The notes: generated from the sequence alone by a model not told the origin. 38,117 nt of DNA from Gammaproteobacteria bacterium (GCA_021325195.1 JAJPHQ010000003.1:1-38117); one strand, 5' to 3'. Shown: positions 1 through 10,907, counted from the first letter of the stretch. Numbers and translations: made by a program.

Positions 1-152
1 ATGGTGCCGGGATCGACGTTGATGTAGGGGTCCAGCTTCATCAACGTGACGGAGAGACCGCGAGCCTCGAGGATGGACGCCAGCGAAGCCGACGCGATGC
101 CCTTGCCCAGCGAGGACACCACGCCGCCGGTGACGAAGATCAAGGGGGTCAT
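1..152 (-). CDS. pyrG: CTP synthase, N-terminal fragment (cut by window edge)
   Basis: Reading the minus strand from an ATG at 152-150 gives about 50 residues that begin [19 protein letters not shown] and continue through an [15 protein letters not shown] stretch. This is the start of CTP synthase (amidoligase domain with the nucleotide-binding loop [10 protein letters not shown]). The enzyme aminates UTP to CTP using ATP and glutamine in the cytoplasm. The rest of the gene lies beyond position 1. It is divergent from the TPR membrane protein starting near 313, so the 160 bp between them should hold both promoters. The match to this highly conserved N-terminus is unambiguous even though only a tenth of the usual ~550 residues is visible. 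Confidence 0.96.
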   Translation of the reverse strand, partial: MTPLIFVTGGVVSSLGKGIASASLASILEARGLSVTLMKLDPYINVDPGT

Positions 153-312
153 GGCCGGCCCGTGTGTGGAAAGCGGCATTCTAGCGGAAGCCTGCGGCAT
201 GGTCAGCGCGAGCGCCCCGCGGCACCGGCCACGCACTTGCATTGCCGGCGCGGGGCGCCGAGACTGCTTCCGTCTGGAGGCCGGCCTGTCGCCGGCGGGG
301 CGGGACGGCGCC

Positions 313-2157
313 GTGACGAGGCTGCGCGCGTTCTGGTACGAACTGAAGCGCCGCAACGTGCTGCGCGCCGGCGTGCTGTACGCAGCGGCGGCATGGCTGC
401 TGGTGCAGATCGCCACCCAGGTCTTTCCGTTCTTCCACATCCCCGAGTGGATCGTCCGCTGGATCGTGGTCGCATGCGTGATCGGTGCGCCGTTCTGGCT
501 GGCGCTCGCATGGTTCTACGAGCTGACGCCGGAAGGCTTGAAGCGGGAAACCGAAGTCGCGCCGCACCAGTCCATCGCGCGCAGCACCAGCCGCAGGCTC
601 GACTACGCGATCATCGCCGTGCTCGCGGTCATCGTGGTGGTGCTGGCGGCGAACACGCTGGTGTGGCGCAAGGGCGCAGGGTTGCAGCACGAAGATGCCG
701 GCATCGCCGCGGCGCTGGCCGGGGTTCCGGAGCGGTCCCTGGCCGTGCTGCCGCTGCTCAACGAGGGCGGCGACAAGGCCGAACAGTATTTCTCCGACGG
801 CATCTCGGAAGACCTGATCACCGCGCTGTCGCAGTTCGAGGGATTGAAGGTCATCGGCCGCAACTCGGCATTCCAGTTCCGCGACAGCCAGAGCAGCCCG
901 GCCGAGATCGGCGCCCGCCTCGGCGTCGCGCACCTGCTGGAAGGCAGCGTGAAGCGCGACAGCGGCGAAGTGCGCATCCGCGTCGAACTGATCAAGGCCA
1001 TCGACGGCAGCACCCTGTGGTCGCAACGCTACGTCCGGCCCTACCACGACCTGTTCAAGCTGCAGGACGACATCACCGCGGCCGTGGCACAGGCGCTCAA
1101 GACCAGACTGCTGGAAGGCAATCATCCGGCACCGCAGAACGACCGGCCGCCGGGCGGCAGCATTGCCGCGTACCAGGCGTATCAACAAGGGGAATTCTTT
1201 CTCCACCGCAATACGGAACCGGATCTGCGCAAGGCGCTCGAGCAGTACACGGCGGCGATCGGCATCGATCCGCGCTACGCCGCGGCGTGGTCGGGCAAGG
1301 CATTCGCGCTGGCCGTGATGGCGCAGGCCTATTCCGACCTGGACGGCGCCAAGCGCGCCTACGCCGAGGCGATGGCGGCGGCGAACACCGCCGTGACGCT
1401 GGCGCCCGATCTCGCGGCCGCGCATCTGGCGCGCGGCTACGTGCTGCTCGCCGCCGACCTGGACTGGGTCGGGGCGCAAGCCGAGTACCAGCGCGCCATG
1501 CAACTGGCACGGAACGACATTTACGCGCAATTCGGGCTGGGGCAGATGTACGCCATCCTCGGTCAGCCCGAGCGCGCGGCGGGGCTGACGCGGCAGGCGC
1601 TACTCGGCGATCCGTTGCACGCGGACTGGTACAACTCGCTGTCGCAATATCTCACCGCGCTGGGGCGCCTGGACGAAGCCGAACAGGCGGCGCGCAAGGC
1701 CATCGAGTTCCAGCCGATGGCGGACTATTTCCACACGCAGTTGACGGTCATCGCCATCCAGCATGGTGATGCAAAATCCGCACTCGCGACGGCCAGACGT
1801 GAACCATCCGCAACATGGCGGGAAGTCGCGATCGCGATGGCGCGGCAGATCGGCGACGACCGCGTGGCCGCCGACGCCTCGCTGCAGTCGCTGATCGGGA
1901 AACTGGGCGGGATGGCGGCGTACCAGATCGCCGAGGTGTACGCGCTGCGCGGCGACCCCGACAACGCGTTCAAGTGGCTGGACAGCGCGCTGGACAACCG
2001 CGACCCCGGTATCAGGCAGCTCCTGTACGACCCGTTCCTGCTGCGCTACCAGGACGATCCGCGCTTCTCCGCGTTCTGCAGGAAGGCCGGCCTGCCGGTA
2101 CCGGCCGCGGCATCCGCGGACACTGCGACGGCGGCGTCCGCCAACAGCCGGCATTGA
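313..2157 (+). CDS. Membrane-anchored TolB-like / TPR-repeat protein
   Basis: A 614-residue protein from the GTG at 313; in-frame upstream starts exist, but homologues of this type begin just before the [14 protein letters not shown] motif. Three hydrophobic segments lie near residues 19-39, 47-68 and 97-117. A TolB-amino-terminal-like (COG5616/FlgO-like) domain follows at about 140-275, containing [23 protein letters not shown] and LLEGSVKR. The remainder is TPR-like helical repeats to about residue 600. Family members with this ELKRRNV membrane module are common in Xanthomonadales; some are fused to DNA-binding or cyclase domains, but none is seen here. The function is unknown; protein-protein scaffolding or signalling at the inner membrane is an inference. 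It ends 89 bp before the aminopeptidase gene. Confidence 0.85.
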   Translation: MTRLRAFWYELKRRNVLRAGVLYAAAAWLLVQIATQVFPFFHIPEWIVRWIVVACVIGAPFWLALAWFYELTPEGLKRETEVAPHQSIARSTSRRLDYAIIAVLAVIVVVLAANTLVWRKGAGLQHEDAGIAAALAGVPERSLAVLPLLNEGGDKAEQYFSDGISEDLITALSQFEGLKVIGRNSAFQFRDSQSSPAEIGARLGVAHLLEGSVKRDSGEVRIRVELIKAIDGSTLWSQRYVRPYHDLFKLQDDITAAVAQALKTRLLEGNHPAPQNDRPPGGSIAAYQAYQQGEFFLHRNTEPDLRKALEQYTAAIGIDPRYAAAWSGKAFALAVMAQAYSDLDGAKRAYAEAMAAANTAVTLAPDLAAAHLARGYVLLAADLDWVGAQAEYQRAMQLARNDIYAQFGLGQMYAILGQPERAAGLTRQALLGDPLHADWYNSLSQYLTALGRLDEAEQAARKAIEFQPMADYFHTQLTVIAIQHGDAKSALATARREPSATWREVAIAMARQIGDDRVAADASLQSLIGKLGGMAAYQIAEVYALRGDPDNAFKWLDSALDNRDPGIRQLLYDPFLLRYQDDPRFSAFCRKAGLPVPAAASADTATAASANSRH

Positions 2158-2246
2158 AGCGGCGGGTTTGCGGACGGCGACGCGAAACGCGTACATTGCC
2201 CGTTCCCGTGCGCCCTTCCTGACGCAATGCGTGCAATGGACCGTCC

Positions 2247-4102
2247 ATGACCGCCCCAGTGGTTCCCGGCCGCATCGCGGCCCTGCGCACCGCGATGCGC
2301 GAACGCGGCATTGCCGCCTGCATCGTGCCGACCGCCGACCCGCACCTGTCCGAATACCTGCCCGCACACTGGCAGGCGCGCGAGTGGCTGTCGGGTTTCA
2401 CGGGGTCGGCCGGCACGCTGGTCGTGACAGGGGATTTCGCGGGGCTGTGGACCGACTCGCGCTATTTCTCCCAGGCCGAGCGCCAGCTCGCCGCAGCGGC
2501 ATCGAACTCATGAAATTGAGCGTGCCGCACACGCCCGAGCACGTCGGGTGGCTGTGCGAACGCGTGCATCGGGGTGGCAAGGTGGCGTGTGCCGCCGACA
2601 TGCTGTCGCTGGCATCCGGGCGGACCCTGCGCGGGCAACTGGTGAAGCACGGCGCGGAACTGGTCGAAGACGACCTGCCGGCCATGATCTGGAACGATCG
2701 TCCGCCGCTGCCGCGGGCGCCGGTGTACGAACATCCGATCGACTACGCGACCCGTTCGCGTGCGGAAAAACTCGCGCACACGCGTGCGGCGATGCGCGGG
2801 GCCGGCGCGACGCACCATCTGGTCTCGGCGCTGGACGAAATCGCGTGGGTACTGAACCTGCGCGGCAGCGACGTGGAATACAACCCGGTGTTTCTCGCGC
2901 ACCTGCTGATCGACGCGCAAGGCGCAACCCTGTTCGTCGACGCCGGCAAGCTCGACGCAGCGCTCCGGCAAACCCTGCAGAACGATGGCGTGCACGTCGC
3001 ACCCTACGAATCCATCGGCGACGCGCTGCGCGGGCTGCCGCAGGATGCGGCATTGCTGATCGCGCCCGCTGCGATCTCCGCCGCCGTGGCGCACGCGATC
3101 CCGCGGCATGTGGCGCTGATCGAGGCGCCCGGCCCGATCAGCGCGGCCAAGGCGCGCAAGAGCGAAGCCGAACTCGGCCACGTGCGCGAGGCGATGCGCC
3201 GCGACGGCGTGGCGTTGGTGCGCGCGGCGCGCTGGATCGAAGAATCCCTCGAGCACGGCCAGCGCGTCACCGAACTCGACGTGGATGAAAAATTGCGCGC
3301 GCTGCGCGCCCAGCAGCCCGGTTTCGTCAGCGAGAGTTTTGCCACCATCGCGGGTTACCAGGCCAACGCCGCGTTGCCCCATTACCGCGCCATGCCCGGA
3401 TCGCACTCGGAACTCGAACCGCACGGGATGCTGCTGATCGATTCCGGCGCGCAGTACCTCGGCGGCACCACCGACGTCACCCGGATGTGGGCGCTGGGCG
3501 AAACCACGCCCGAACAGCGCCGCGACGTGACCCTGGTGCTGAAGGGCGTGATCGCGCTGTCGCGCGCAAGCTTTCCGCGCGGCACCTCGGGCCAGCAACT
3601 GGACGCGCTGGCGCGCGCGCCGATCTGGGCGGCGGGCGTGGACTACGGCCACGGCACCGGTCACGGCGTCGGTTATTGCCTCAATGTCCACGAAGGCCCG
3701 CAGTCGATCCGGCCGCCGCGCTCCAACGCGAACCTCGAACCGCTCGATGTCGGGATGATCACCTCGATCGAACCGGGCATCTACAAGCCCGGCCGCCACG
3801 GCGTGCGGATCGAGAACCTCGCCGCGACGGTTGCCGCCGGCGACGGCGAGTTCGGCGAATTCCTCGCGTTCGAAACGCTGACGTTGTGTCCGATCGACAC
3901 GCGGTTGCTGGACCTCCCGCTGCTGGACGCGAGCGAAACCGCCTGGCTCGACGCCTATCACGCGACGGTGCGCGAGCGCCTCCTGCCGCTGCTGGACGAC
4001 CCAGCCGACCGCGCGTGGCTGGAGGCACGCTGCGCGCCGCTGGCAGTCGCGAAAGCAGCCAGGCGCGGCGCCCGGCTTGCCGGGCGCCGCGGAATGCCCT
4101 GA
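2247..4102 (+). pseudogene. pepP: Xaa-Pro aminopeptidase (M24B, long form), frameshifted
   Basis: The ATG at 2247 opens a reading frame whose first 80-odd residues match the N-terminal creatinase-like domain (WLSGFTGSAGTLVV, LWTDSRYF.QAERQL). That frame stops at a TGA at 2511-2513. The homologous protein continues in the next frame from about 2495 (SGIELMKLSVPHTPEH) to the stop at 4102. One base appears to be missing in 2490-2495, where GCCGCAGC would be GCCGGCAGC in an intact gene. Restored, it would be 618 residues, normal for the long aminopeptidase P that cleaves X-Pro bonds. The dinuclear-metal site is intact downstream: LLIDSGAQYLGGTTDVTRMW, GHGTGHGVGYCLNVHEGP, SIEPGIY and AFETLTLCPID. 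An ATG at 2510 overlaps the stop as ATGA, so a 530-residue C-terminal product could still be made by reinitiation. It may equally be a sequencing error. Confidence 0.85.
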
Positions 4103-4131
4103 AAAAAACGCCCCGGCACACGGCCGGGGCG
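4103..4131 (-). terminator. Rho-independent terminator of the minus-strand secreted-protein gene
   Basis: An 8-bp perfect stem CGCCCCGG/CCGGGGCG (4109-4116 and 4124-4131) with a 7-nt loop is followed, on the minus strand, by a run of seven T (the A-run at 4103-4109). It lies 20 bp past the stop of the gene ending at 4151. It could also weakly end the plus-strand aminopeptidase. Confidence 0.85.
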
Positions 4132-4150
4132 GTGAAACCGCTGCGGCGGA

Positions 4151-4951
4151 TTATTGCTGCCGCGCTTGGGTGCCGGCGTGGTTCGGCGCCGCCGATTTCC
4201 TGCCGTCGTGACGACGGCCGCCGTTCGCTCCGGATTGTCGTGCACCAGCGTCGATGCCGGCATTGACCGACGCTCCGCCCTGCACGGAAACGCCGGCGCC
4301 GTTCGCGGACGCACCGCCGCTCACGTTCGCACCCAGTTCCGAGTTGGCCGAAGCCTGGCCGCTGTTGCCGTTGACCCGACCCACCGCGGTCTGGCTTGCA
4401 TCGACGGCACCCTGTGCCTGCCCATGCGCGACACCGCGCACCGCCGTGCCGAGGTTTCCCGACGCCCTTTGCGCATCGGTGACGGCGCCGCTCACCCCGT
4501 TGCCGCGGTTGTCGGTAGAAGCCCCGTACGGGGTGCCGGCCATGGCGGCCCCCGATCCTCGGGCCTGACCGGCCACGTTGGCGCCGGCATCGAGGTTCTG
4601 GCTCGCATTGTCTGCGGCTGCCCGAGCCGTCGATTGCACCACGCTACCCGCACGCCCCGTGACTTCTCCGGCTCCTTGCACGGCGGAAGCCGCGACATGG
4701 TTGGCAGTCCGCGCCGCACCGCGCGCCCTTGACGAGGCGTGTTTGCCGAGCGGCGGGAAACCGGTGTCCATCCCCGCATGAAGGGTGCCGAATGCGTCGG
4801 CCTGCTGGTCAGCCGTGCCGAGCGGGGTGCCGATCTGCATCCGGTTCGCGGCGCCGGCCGCACCCCTGACCACGCCTCCGACATTCACCTGGGCGATCGC
4901 GGGCATTGCAAACACGGCAGCGATCATCGTTGGGAGAATGAATTTGCGCAT
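4151..4951 (-). CDS. Secreted Ala/Gly/Asn-rich low-complexity protein
   Basis: Start ATG at 4951 gives 266 residues; an in-frame ATG at 4966 is the alternative. A clear signal peptide, MRKFILPTMIAAVFAMPAIA, ends at an Ala-x-Ala site before QVNVGG. The mature part is dominated by Ala, Gly, Asn, Ser and Gln with loosely repeated ASANGAG/GGASVN-like runs and a basic tail (GRRHDGRKS). No enzyme motif or transmembrane segment is visible after the signal. The signal sequence is nearly the same as that of the small gene at 5896-6171 (15 of 21 positions identical), suggesting the two share an origin or export route. It has its own terminator (4103-4131). Function not recognised; an envelope or extracellular structural role is only a guess. 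Confidence 0.75.
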   Translation of the reverse strand: MRKFILPTMIAAVFAMPAIAQVNVGGVVRGAAGAANRMQIGTPLGTADQQADAFGTLHAGMDTGFPPLGKHASSRARGAARTANHVAASAVQGAGEVTGRAGSVVQSTARAAADNASQNLDAGANVAGQARGSGAAMAGTPYGASTDNRGNGVSGAVTDAQRASGNLGTAVRGVAHGQAQGAVDASQTAVGRVNGNSGQASANSELGANVSGGASANGAGVSVQGGASVNAGIDAGARQSGANGGRRHDGRKSAAPNHAGTQARQQ

Positions 4952-5106
4952 ACTCTTCGACCTCATCGTCTGCAAGCGAAGATGTACGGAGCGGCGGAGT
5001 CATCGAGCCGCCCGGTACGCTGTCATCCTTCCCGGGTCACATCAACCTGCCCTGAATTGGCTGTCCATGCTTCACGTTTCGTACAGTTTGCGAGAACCCG
5101 ACACGC

Positions 5107-5134
5107 CACGCCCCGGCATCCCGGCCGGGGCGTG
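5107..5134 (-). terminator. GC-rich hairpin after secreted-protein gene
   Basis: A 10-bp perfect stem (CACGCCCCGG, 5107-5116, with CCGGGGCGTG, 5125-5134) and an 8-nt loop lies 47 bp past the stop of the minus-strand gene ending at 5181. There is no clear T-run beyond it on the minus strand, so it may be a weak or bidirectional terminator. Its core matches the terminators at 4103-4131 and 5839-5868. Confidence 0.5.
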
Positions 5135-5180
5135 TCTCGACACTCTGCGGGGCGGCAGGCAGGGTCTGCCTGTCGCGATA

Positions 5181-5582
5181 TCAGCGGTGCCTGTGCGAAT
5201 GCGTGCGGGTCTTGCCGTAGGCATGCGCGACATGACGGCCGTGGCTCGTGGTGGTCCTGCCGGTTCCTCCCGACAGCACCGAATTCGCGTGCGCCATGCC
5301 CTTGTTGGTATCGACCCGGTTCACCGCCTTGACGTTCGCCCGGACCGGGCCCCTGGCCTTGTCACGAGCCACGCTGCGGACGCTGGTGCCGACCGGCATG
5401 TCGTCGCTGCGCGCGGTGAACGCGGCATGCGATACCAGCGCGCCGTGTCCGAAAGCGCTGTTCATCGCGCCGGGCATGTGCATGCCGCCCATGCCGTTGC
5501 CGCGCGGACCGCCGGCCAGCGCCGTCAGGGGCAGGATGCCGAGGGTGACGAGAAGGGTCTTGACGAGGATCTTGCTGCTCAT
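5181..5582 (-). CDS. Small secreted His/Arg-rich protein of unknown function
   Basis: The ATG at 5582 gives 133 residues and is preceded by a good Shine-Dalgarno (AAGGAGA about 7 nt upstream), so the longer in-frame extension to 5720 is rejected. An N-terminal signal peptide (MSSKILVKTLLVTLGILPLTALA) is followed by GGPRGNGMGGMHMPGAM, a Met/Gly/His-rich start, and a basic tail ending HVAHAYGKTRTHSHRHR. Met and His clusters in an exported protein can bind copper or other metals, but that is inference; no CxxC or enzyme motif is present. It sits between two other small exported proteins on the same strand, each with its own terminator-like hairpin, so they are probably separately transcribed. 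Confidence 0.7.
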   Translation of the reverse strand: MSSKILVKTLLVTLGILPLTALAGGPRGNGMGGMHMPGAMNSAFGHGALVSHAAFTARSDDMPVGTSVRSVARDKARGPVRANVKAVNRVDTNKGMAHANSVLSGGTGRTTTSHGRHVAHAYGKTRTHSHRHR

Positions 5583-5838
5583 GATCGATCTCCTTGCTGG
5601 ACAAACCGGATGTCGTCCTCCCGCGCCGACGAGACAGCTTGTATCCAGGCATGGAAATGCGGGCTGAATCCGGGCCTGGACGCGCAAGCGCCACGGCATC
5701 GCCTTGCGCGCGACTTTCACTCCTGATTCTCCGCTCCGACGTCGGGGAAAAGCGGCCTGCCTTCACTCGTCATCGCGGTGCGCGGTTCCGGAAGGCGTGG
5801 TCATCGACGCCGTTTTTCAACACACCGGAACAGCACAC

Positions 5839-5868
5839 AAAAAAACGCCCCGGACGAGCCGGGGCGTT
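5839..5868 (-). terminator. Rho-independent terminator of the His-rich protein gene
   Basis: A 10-bp perfect stem AACGCCCCGG/CCGGGGCGTT (5844-5853 and 5859-5868) with a 5-nt loop is followed on the minus strand by a T-run (the A-run at 5839-5845). It lies 28 bp after the stop at 5896. Confidence 0.88.
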
Positions 5869-5895
5869 CAGTTCTGCCTGGCAATCCGGACAGGA

Positions 5896-6171
5896 TTACT
5901 TGCCGGTGCCCGCGCTGGAAGCAGGAGCCGCGGACTCCGCCTTCTTGGCGTGGTGGTGCTTGCTGGCGTGATGATGGCGAGCGTGATGATGCGTGGTAGT
6001 GCTCGTCTTTTCCGTGTGGGTGGTCGATGTGTTCGACATCGGCGATTGGGTGGTTTCGCTGTTGGTCTGGGTGGTGGTGGTCTCGCTGCTGCTTGGCGGC
6101 GTGGTTTGCTGGGCAAAAGCCGGCAGGGCGAACGCCGCCGCAATCAGGGCGGGAAGAATCAGCTTACGCAT
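5896..6171 (-). CDS. Secreted Thr/His-rich Asr-like small protein
   Basis: The ATG at 6171 with an upstream AGGAG gives 91 residues; the longer in-frame start at 6279 lacks support. The signal peptide MRKLILPALIAAAFALPAFA is followed by a Gln/Thr/Ser-rich section (TTPPSSSETTTTQTNSETT) and a His/Ala/Lys-rich tail (THHHARHHHASKHHHAKK). The arrangement of signal peptide, Thr-rich linker and His/Lys-rich low-complexity tail resembles the acid-shock protein Asr of enterobacteria in composition and length, not in alignable sequence. His clusters in the periplasm could buffer protons or bind metals; this is inference. It is divergent from parE, whose start lies 204 bp away. Confidence 0.75.
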   Translation of the reverse strand: MRKLILPALIAAAFALPAFAQQTTPPSSSETTTTQTNSETTQSPMSNTSTTHTEKTSTTTHHHARHHHASKHHHAKKAESAAPASSAGTGK

Positions 6172-6192
6172 GGAAATAGTCTCCTGGAATGA

Positions 6193-8271
<2,079 letters not shown>

Positions 8272-8429
8272 CGTCCGCCCGTCTTCTCGCGGGCCTCTTC
8301 CCGAACCAGCAGAGATGTGGAGCGGCGTTGGCCGCCAAACGCGGCTCCGGTCGGGCCCGGCCGGCGCACGTCATCGGGGCAAGACACCGGTGCCGCTGCC
8401 GGCACCCGTCGGGCATGGCCGTCGCTGGG

Positions 8430-8459
8430 TGCATCCGACTGCCTGCCGCCTTCGTATCT
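8430..8459 (+). promoter_or_regulatory. Candidate ECF sigma promoter (TGCATCC-N16-CGTATCT)
   Basis: TGCATCC at 8430-8436 and CGTATCT at 8453-8459 are separated by exactly 16 nt, 86 nt before the ATG at 8545. The same two blocks with identical spacing occur upstream of the lipid operon (13734-13763) and the fasciclin gene (21118-21147). The -35-like CATCC resembles that reported for mycobacterial SigK. Attribution to the ECF factor at 10338 is inference. Confidence 0.6.
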
Positions 8460-8544
8460 GGGAGGTACGGCCATAAATCCGGCCCATCGTCGATGCCGGG
8501 GCATGGCGCGTACGTGATCGTATGGATCCCCATAGGAGGGCACC

Positions 8545-9378
8545 ATGAAACCCACGAAGCGTTCCATCTCCAGACTTCTGCTGGGCGCGGCATTCGCGTC
8601 GATCTTTGCGATCGGGAGCGCCCATGGTCAGGCGCTGCAGCCAAACCAGACCCTGGGTTTTTCCAACGGCAAACTGGTCAAGTTCACGTACCAGCAGAAT
8701 TACGATTGCGTCGATCAGCCGCGCGACGACCTCGATTACAACGGCATGGCGGCTCAATCGGACTCGGGTGAATTCCAGACACCCATATGTCAGGCCGGAA
8801 TCCAGACCACGGTTGACCCGACCGGAAAGCGAGGCACGGATTTCTCGATCTTGTACGTGCTGGTCCCGATGTTCTCGCTCAACGACGACCAGAATCCGGA
8901 TGATGCGATTCCCTGTCCACCCGAGGTCAGGTCGAGCACGCTGTGCGGCCGCGCGTTGGGCAACACCTTGATCAAGCTGTTCGGCGCCATCCCGGAGGCC
9001 TACAAGGCCAAACCGCTGGTCTCCACGGATTGCCCCAACCCCGGCTCGCCGCCGGGAACCTGCACGATGCACGCGTCCACGGTCGATCTCGGCAAGGTGC
9101 TGGTCGCGCTGGGCAAGCTGCCCGCCCCGGCGAAGAACATCTTTCTGCCCACGCCCAACCACAGCCACGTGATCGAGAACTCGCTGGCGAACACCAAGGC
9201 GATATGGTGGGAGGTGGTGCCGGTGCTGGTCACCGATCCGGCCGACTGGCCGAGCGAGGATGGCGGCATCAAGTCCGTCGCGGAGCTGAAGGAAGCGGAA
9301 CGTGAGGGTGACGCCGTCCAGGTGCCTTCCAACTTCTTCCTGTTCTTCAGCTCGCACAAGATGGCGGGGATGCACTGA
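8545..9378 (+). CDS. Secreted protein of unknown function, candidate ECF regulon member
   Basis: A 277-residue protein with a strong Shine-Dalgarno (AGGAGGG) 6-7 nt before ATG 8545. A typical signal peptide (about residues 1-29, LLLGAAFASIFAIGSAHGQA) precedes a mature domain beginning LQPNQTLGFSNGKLVKFTY. Six cysteines in the mature part (YDCVDQ, TPICQAG, IPCPPEV, TLCGRA, STDCPNP, GTCTMHA) could form three disulfides in the periplasm. No catalytic motif, lipobox or later membrane segment is seen. I do not recognise the family. The gene stands alone between parE and the glutathione transferase and has the same promoter-like element as the fasciclin and lipid-operon genes, which links it to that regulon. 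Confidence 0.82.
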   Translation: MKPTKRSISRLLLGAAFASIFAIGSAHGQALQPNQTLGFSNGKLVKFTYQQNYDCVDQPRDDLDYNGMAAQSDSGEFQTPICQAGIQTTVDPTGKRGTDFSILYVLVPMFSLNDDQNPDDAIPCPPEVRSSTLCGRALGNTLIKLFGAIPEAYKAKPLVSTDCPNPGSPPGTCTMHASTVDLGKVLVALGKLPAPAKNIFLPTPNHSHVIENSLANTKAIWWEVVPVLVTDPADWPSEDGGIKSVAELKEAEREGDAVQVPSNFFLFFSSHKMAGMH

Positions 9379-9598
9379 CCCATCAACGACGAGTGCCGGG
9401 TATTCCGGCCTCGAAGACTTTGTGAAATCGGCAACCTCGTCGCGCAGCGGCTTTGTCGGCTGATCGCGAAGGAGAGCCAAATCCCGCGACGGTGGGCAGG
9501 AACCGATGCCCACCGCCGCGGGCTTCGTTGCGCGGGACCATGCAAAGACAAAAGGCACATACTCGCAACCCCGCAGTGCTTCCACCGTGGCAGCCCGC

Positions 9599-10273
9599 AT
9601 GATCGTCGTTCATCACCTCGACAACTCACGTTCCCAGCGCGTGTTGTGGCTACTGGAAGAATTGGGCCTGCCCTACGAGATCAGGAAATACCGGCGCGAC
9701 CCGGACACCCTGCTGGCGCCCGCCTCGTTGCGCGAGGTGCATCCGCTCGGCAAGTCGCCCGTGATCACCGACGAGGGTCGAACCATCGCCGAATCCGGCG
9801 CCATCATCGAATACGTGCTGGAACGTCATGGCCGGGGACGCCTGAGACCTGCGCCCGGAACGCCCGAGCGGTTGCGTTACACCTACTGGCTGCACTTCGC
9901 CGAGGGTTCGGCGATGCCGCCGTTGCTGCTGAAGCTGATCTTCGACGAGATTCCCGGGCGGCCGATGCCGTTCTTCGCAAGGCCCGTCGCACGCGGGATT
10001 TCCCGCAAGGTGCTGGATACCTTCGTGATGCCCAACCTGCAACGCCAACTGGATTTCATGGAAAACGAACTGGGCAAGAGCGAGTGGTTCGCCGGCCCCG
10101 CGTTTACCGCCGCCGACATCCAGATGAGTTTTCCGCTGGAAGCCGCGGCGCAACGCGCAGAACTCGACGCAAGCCGGCCGCGGCTGATGGCGTTCCTGCA
10201 ACGCATCCACGCGCGGCCCGCCTACCGGCGTGCACTGGAACGCGGCGGTCCGTACACCTTCGCCAACGATTGA
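9599..10273 (+). CDS. Glutathione S-transferase family protein
   Basis: A 224-residue protein starting at ATG 9599, where the thioredoxin-fold domain opens (MIVVHHLDNSRSQRVLWLLEELGLPYE). The N-terminal domain carries the cis-proline and glutathione-binding signatures PLGKSPVITDEGRTIAESGAIIEYVLE (about 45-75). The all-helical C-terminal domain follows, including AGPAFTAADIQMSFPLEA, the conserved N-capping/hydrophobic-staple region of GSTs. These cytosolic enzymes conjugate glutathione to electrophiles or reduce peroxides; the substrate cannot be told. An upstream in-frame extension to 9506 is rejected because homology begins at 9599. It is not obviously co-transcribed with the sigma factor 64 bp downstream. 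A MAPEG-family membrane protein, another glutathione-linked fold, lies at 12246. Confidence 0.9.
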   Translation: MIVVHHLDNSRSQRVLWLLEELGLPYEIRKYRRDPDTLLAPASLREVHPLGKSPVITDEGRTIAESGAIIEYVLERHGRGRLRPAPGTPERLRYTYWLHFAEGSAMPPLLLKLIFDEIPGRPMPFFARPVARGISRKVLDTFVMPNLQRQLDFMENELGKSEWFAGPAFTAADIQMSFPLEAAAQRAELDASRPRLMAFLQRIHARPAYRRALERGGPYTFAND

Positions 10274-10337
10274 CCCGCGGCCGGCGCAACACGCGGATTG
10301 CCTTGCGGCGGCGCCGCAATGCTGCAATGCTTGAGAC

Positions 10338-10907
10338 ATGGTTACCTCATCGGACGATGCCGCCGAACTCACCGGCCTGATGCGCGCCTGCGCGGACGGC
10401 GACCGTGCAGCCTTCGCGACGCTGTATCGGCGCACGTCGGACAAGCTGTTCGGCGTCTGCCTGCGCATGCTGCGCGAACGCGGCGAAGCCGAGGACGCGT
10501 TGCAGGACGTCTACACCAACGTCTGGCGACGCGCCGGCAGTTTCGACTCCGCGCGCGCGGCGGCGATGACCTGGCTGATCACGCTCGCCCGCAACCAGTG
10601 CATCGACCGGCTGCGCCGGCACCGCGAGGAACCCCTGGACGGTGCGGCCGCGCAACAAATCATCGACCCCGACCCCGATCCGCCTGCCCGCAGCCAGGCC
10701 AGCGAAGAACGCCGGCGCCTGGAACACTGCCTGGGCACGCTCGCGGATCAACAGCGCCAAATCGTGCGTGCAGCCTTTTTCAGCGGCGCCACGTATAACC
10801 AATTGGCGGACCGCCTCGGCGTGCCGCTGGCAACGATGAAAAGCTGGATCCGGCGCAGCCTGATCCGGCTGCGTACCTGCATGGAACAGACCGAAGCGAA
10901 CCCGTGA
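10338..10907 (+). CDS. ECF-type RNA polymerase sigma factor (SigK-like context)
   Basis: 189 residues with the two-domain layout of extracytoplasmic-function sigma factors: region 2 (about 15-90; FATLYRRTSDKLFGVCLRML, AEDALQDVYTNVWRRAGSFD, MTWLITLARNQCIDRLRR) and region 4 (about 125-180; LADQQRQIVRAAFFSGATYNQLADRLGVPLATMKSWIRRSLIRLR, with a helix-turn-helix). The stop overlaps the GTG of the anti-sigma gene by 4 bp (GTGA), so the two are translated together. The neighbouring FAD oxidoreductase, DUF1365, CFA synthase, DUF1295 and fasciclin genes are those linked to SigK in Mycobacterium tuberculosis. A shared promoter-like motif upstream of three units in this window is its likely recognition site. 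No copy of the motif was found directly upstream of this gene. Confidence 0.93.
   Translation: MVTSSDDAAELTGLMRACADGDRAAFATLYRRTSDKLFGVCLRMLRERGEAEDALQDVYTNVWRRAGSFDSARAAAMTWLITLARNQCIDRLRRHREEPLDGAAAQQIIDPDPDPPARSQASEERRRLEHCLGTLADQQRQIVRAAFFSGATYNQLADRLGVPLATMKSWIRRSLIRLRTCMEQTEANP

Noticed and set aside
4976-5180. Possible extra small gene between the two minus-strand secreted genes
   Set aside because: Only overlapping shadow frames and the GC hairpin at 5107-5134 are present; there is no start with a ribosome site.
5583-5838. Possible gene upstream of the secreted gene at 5181-5582
   Set aside because: Short frames without ribosome sites or recognisable sequence. It is probably the promoter region of that gene, with the terminator of the next gene at 5839-5868.
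10274-10337. Autoregulatory copy of the TGCATCC-N16-CGTATCT motif before the sigma gene
   Set aside because: No match to either box was found in this gap; CGCATCC near 10202 has no CGTAT partner.
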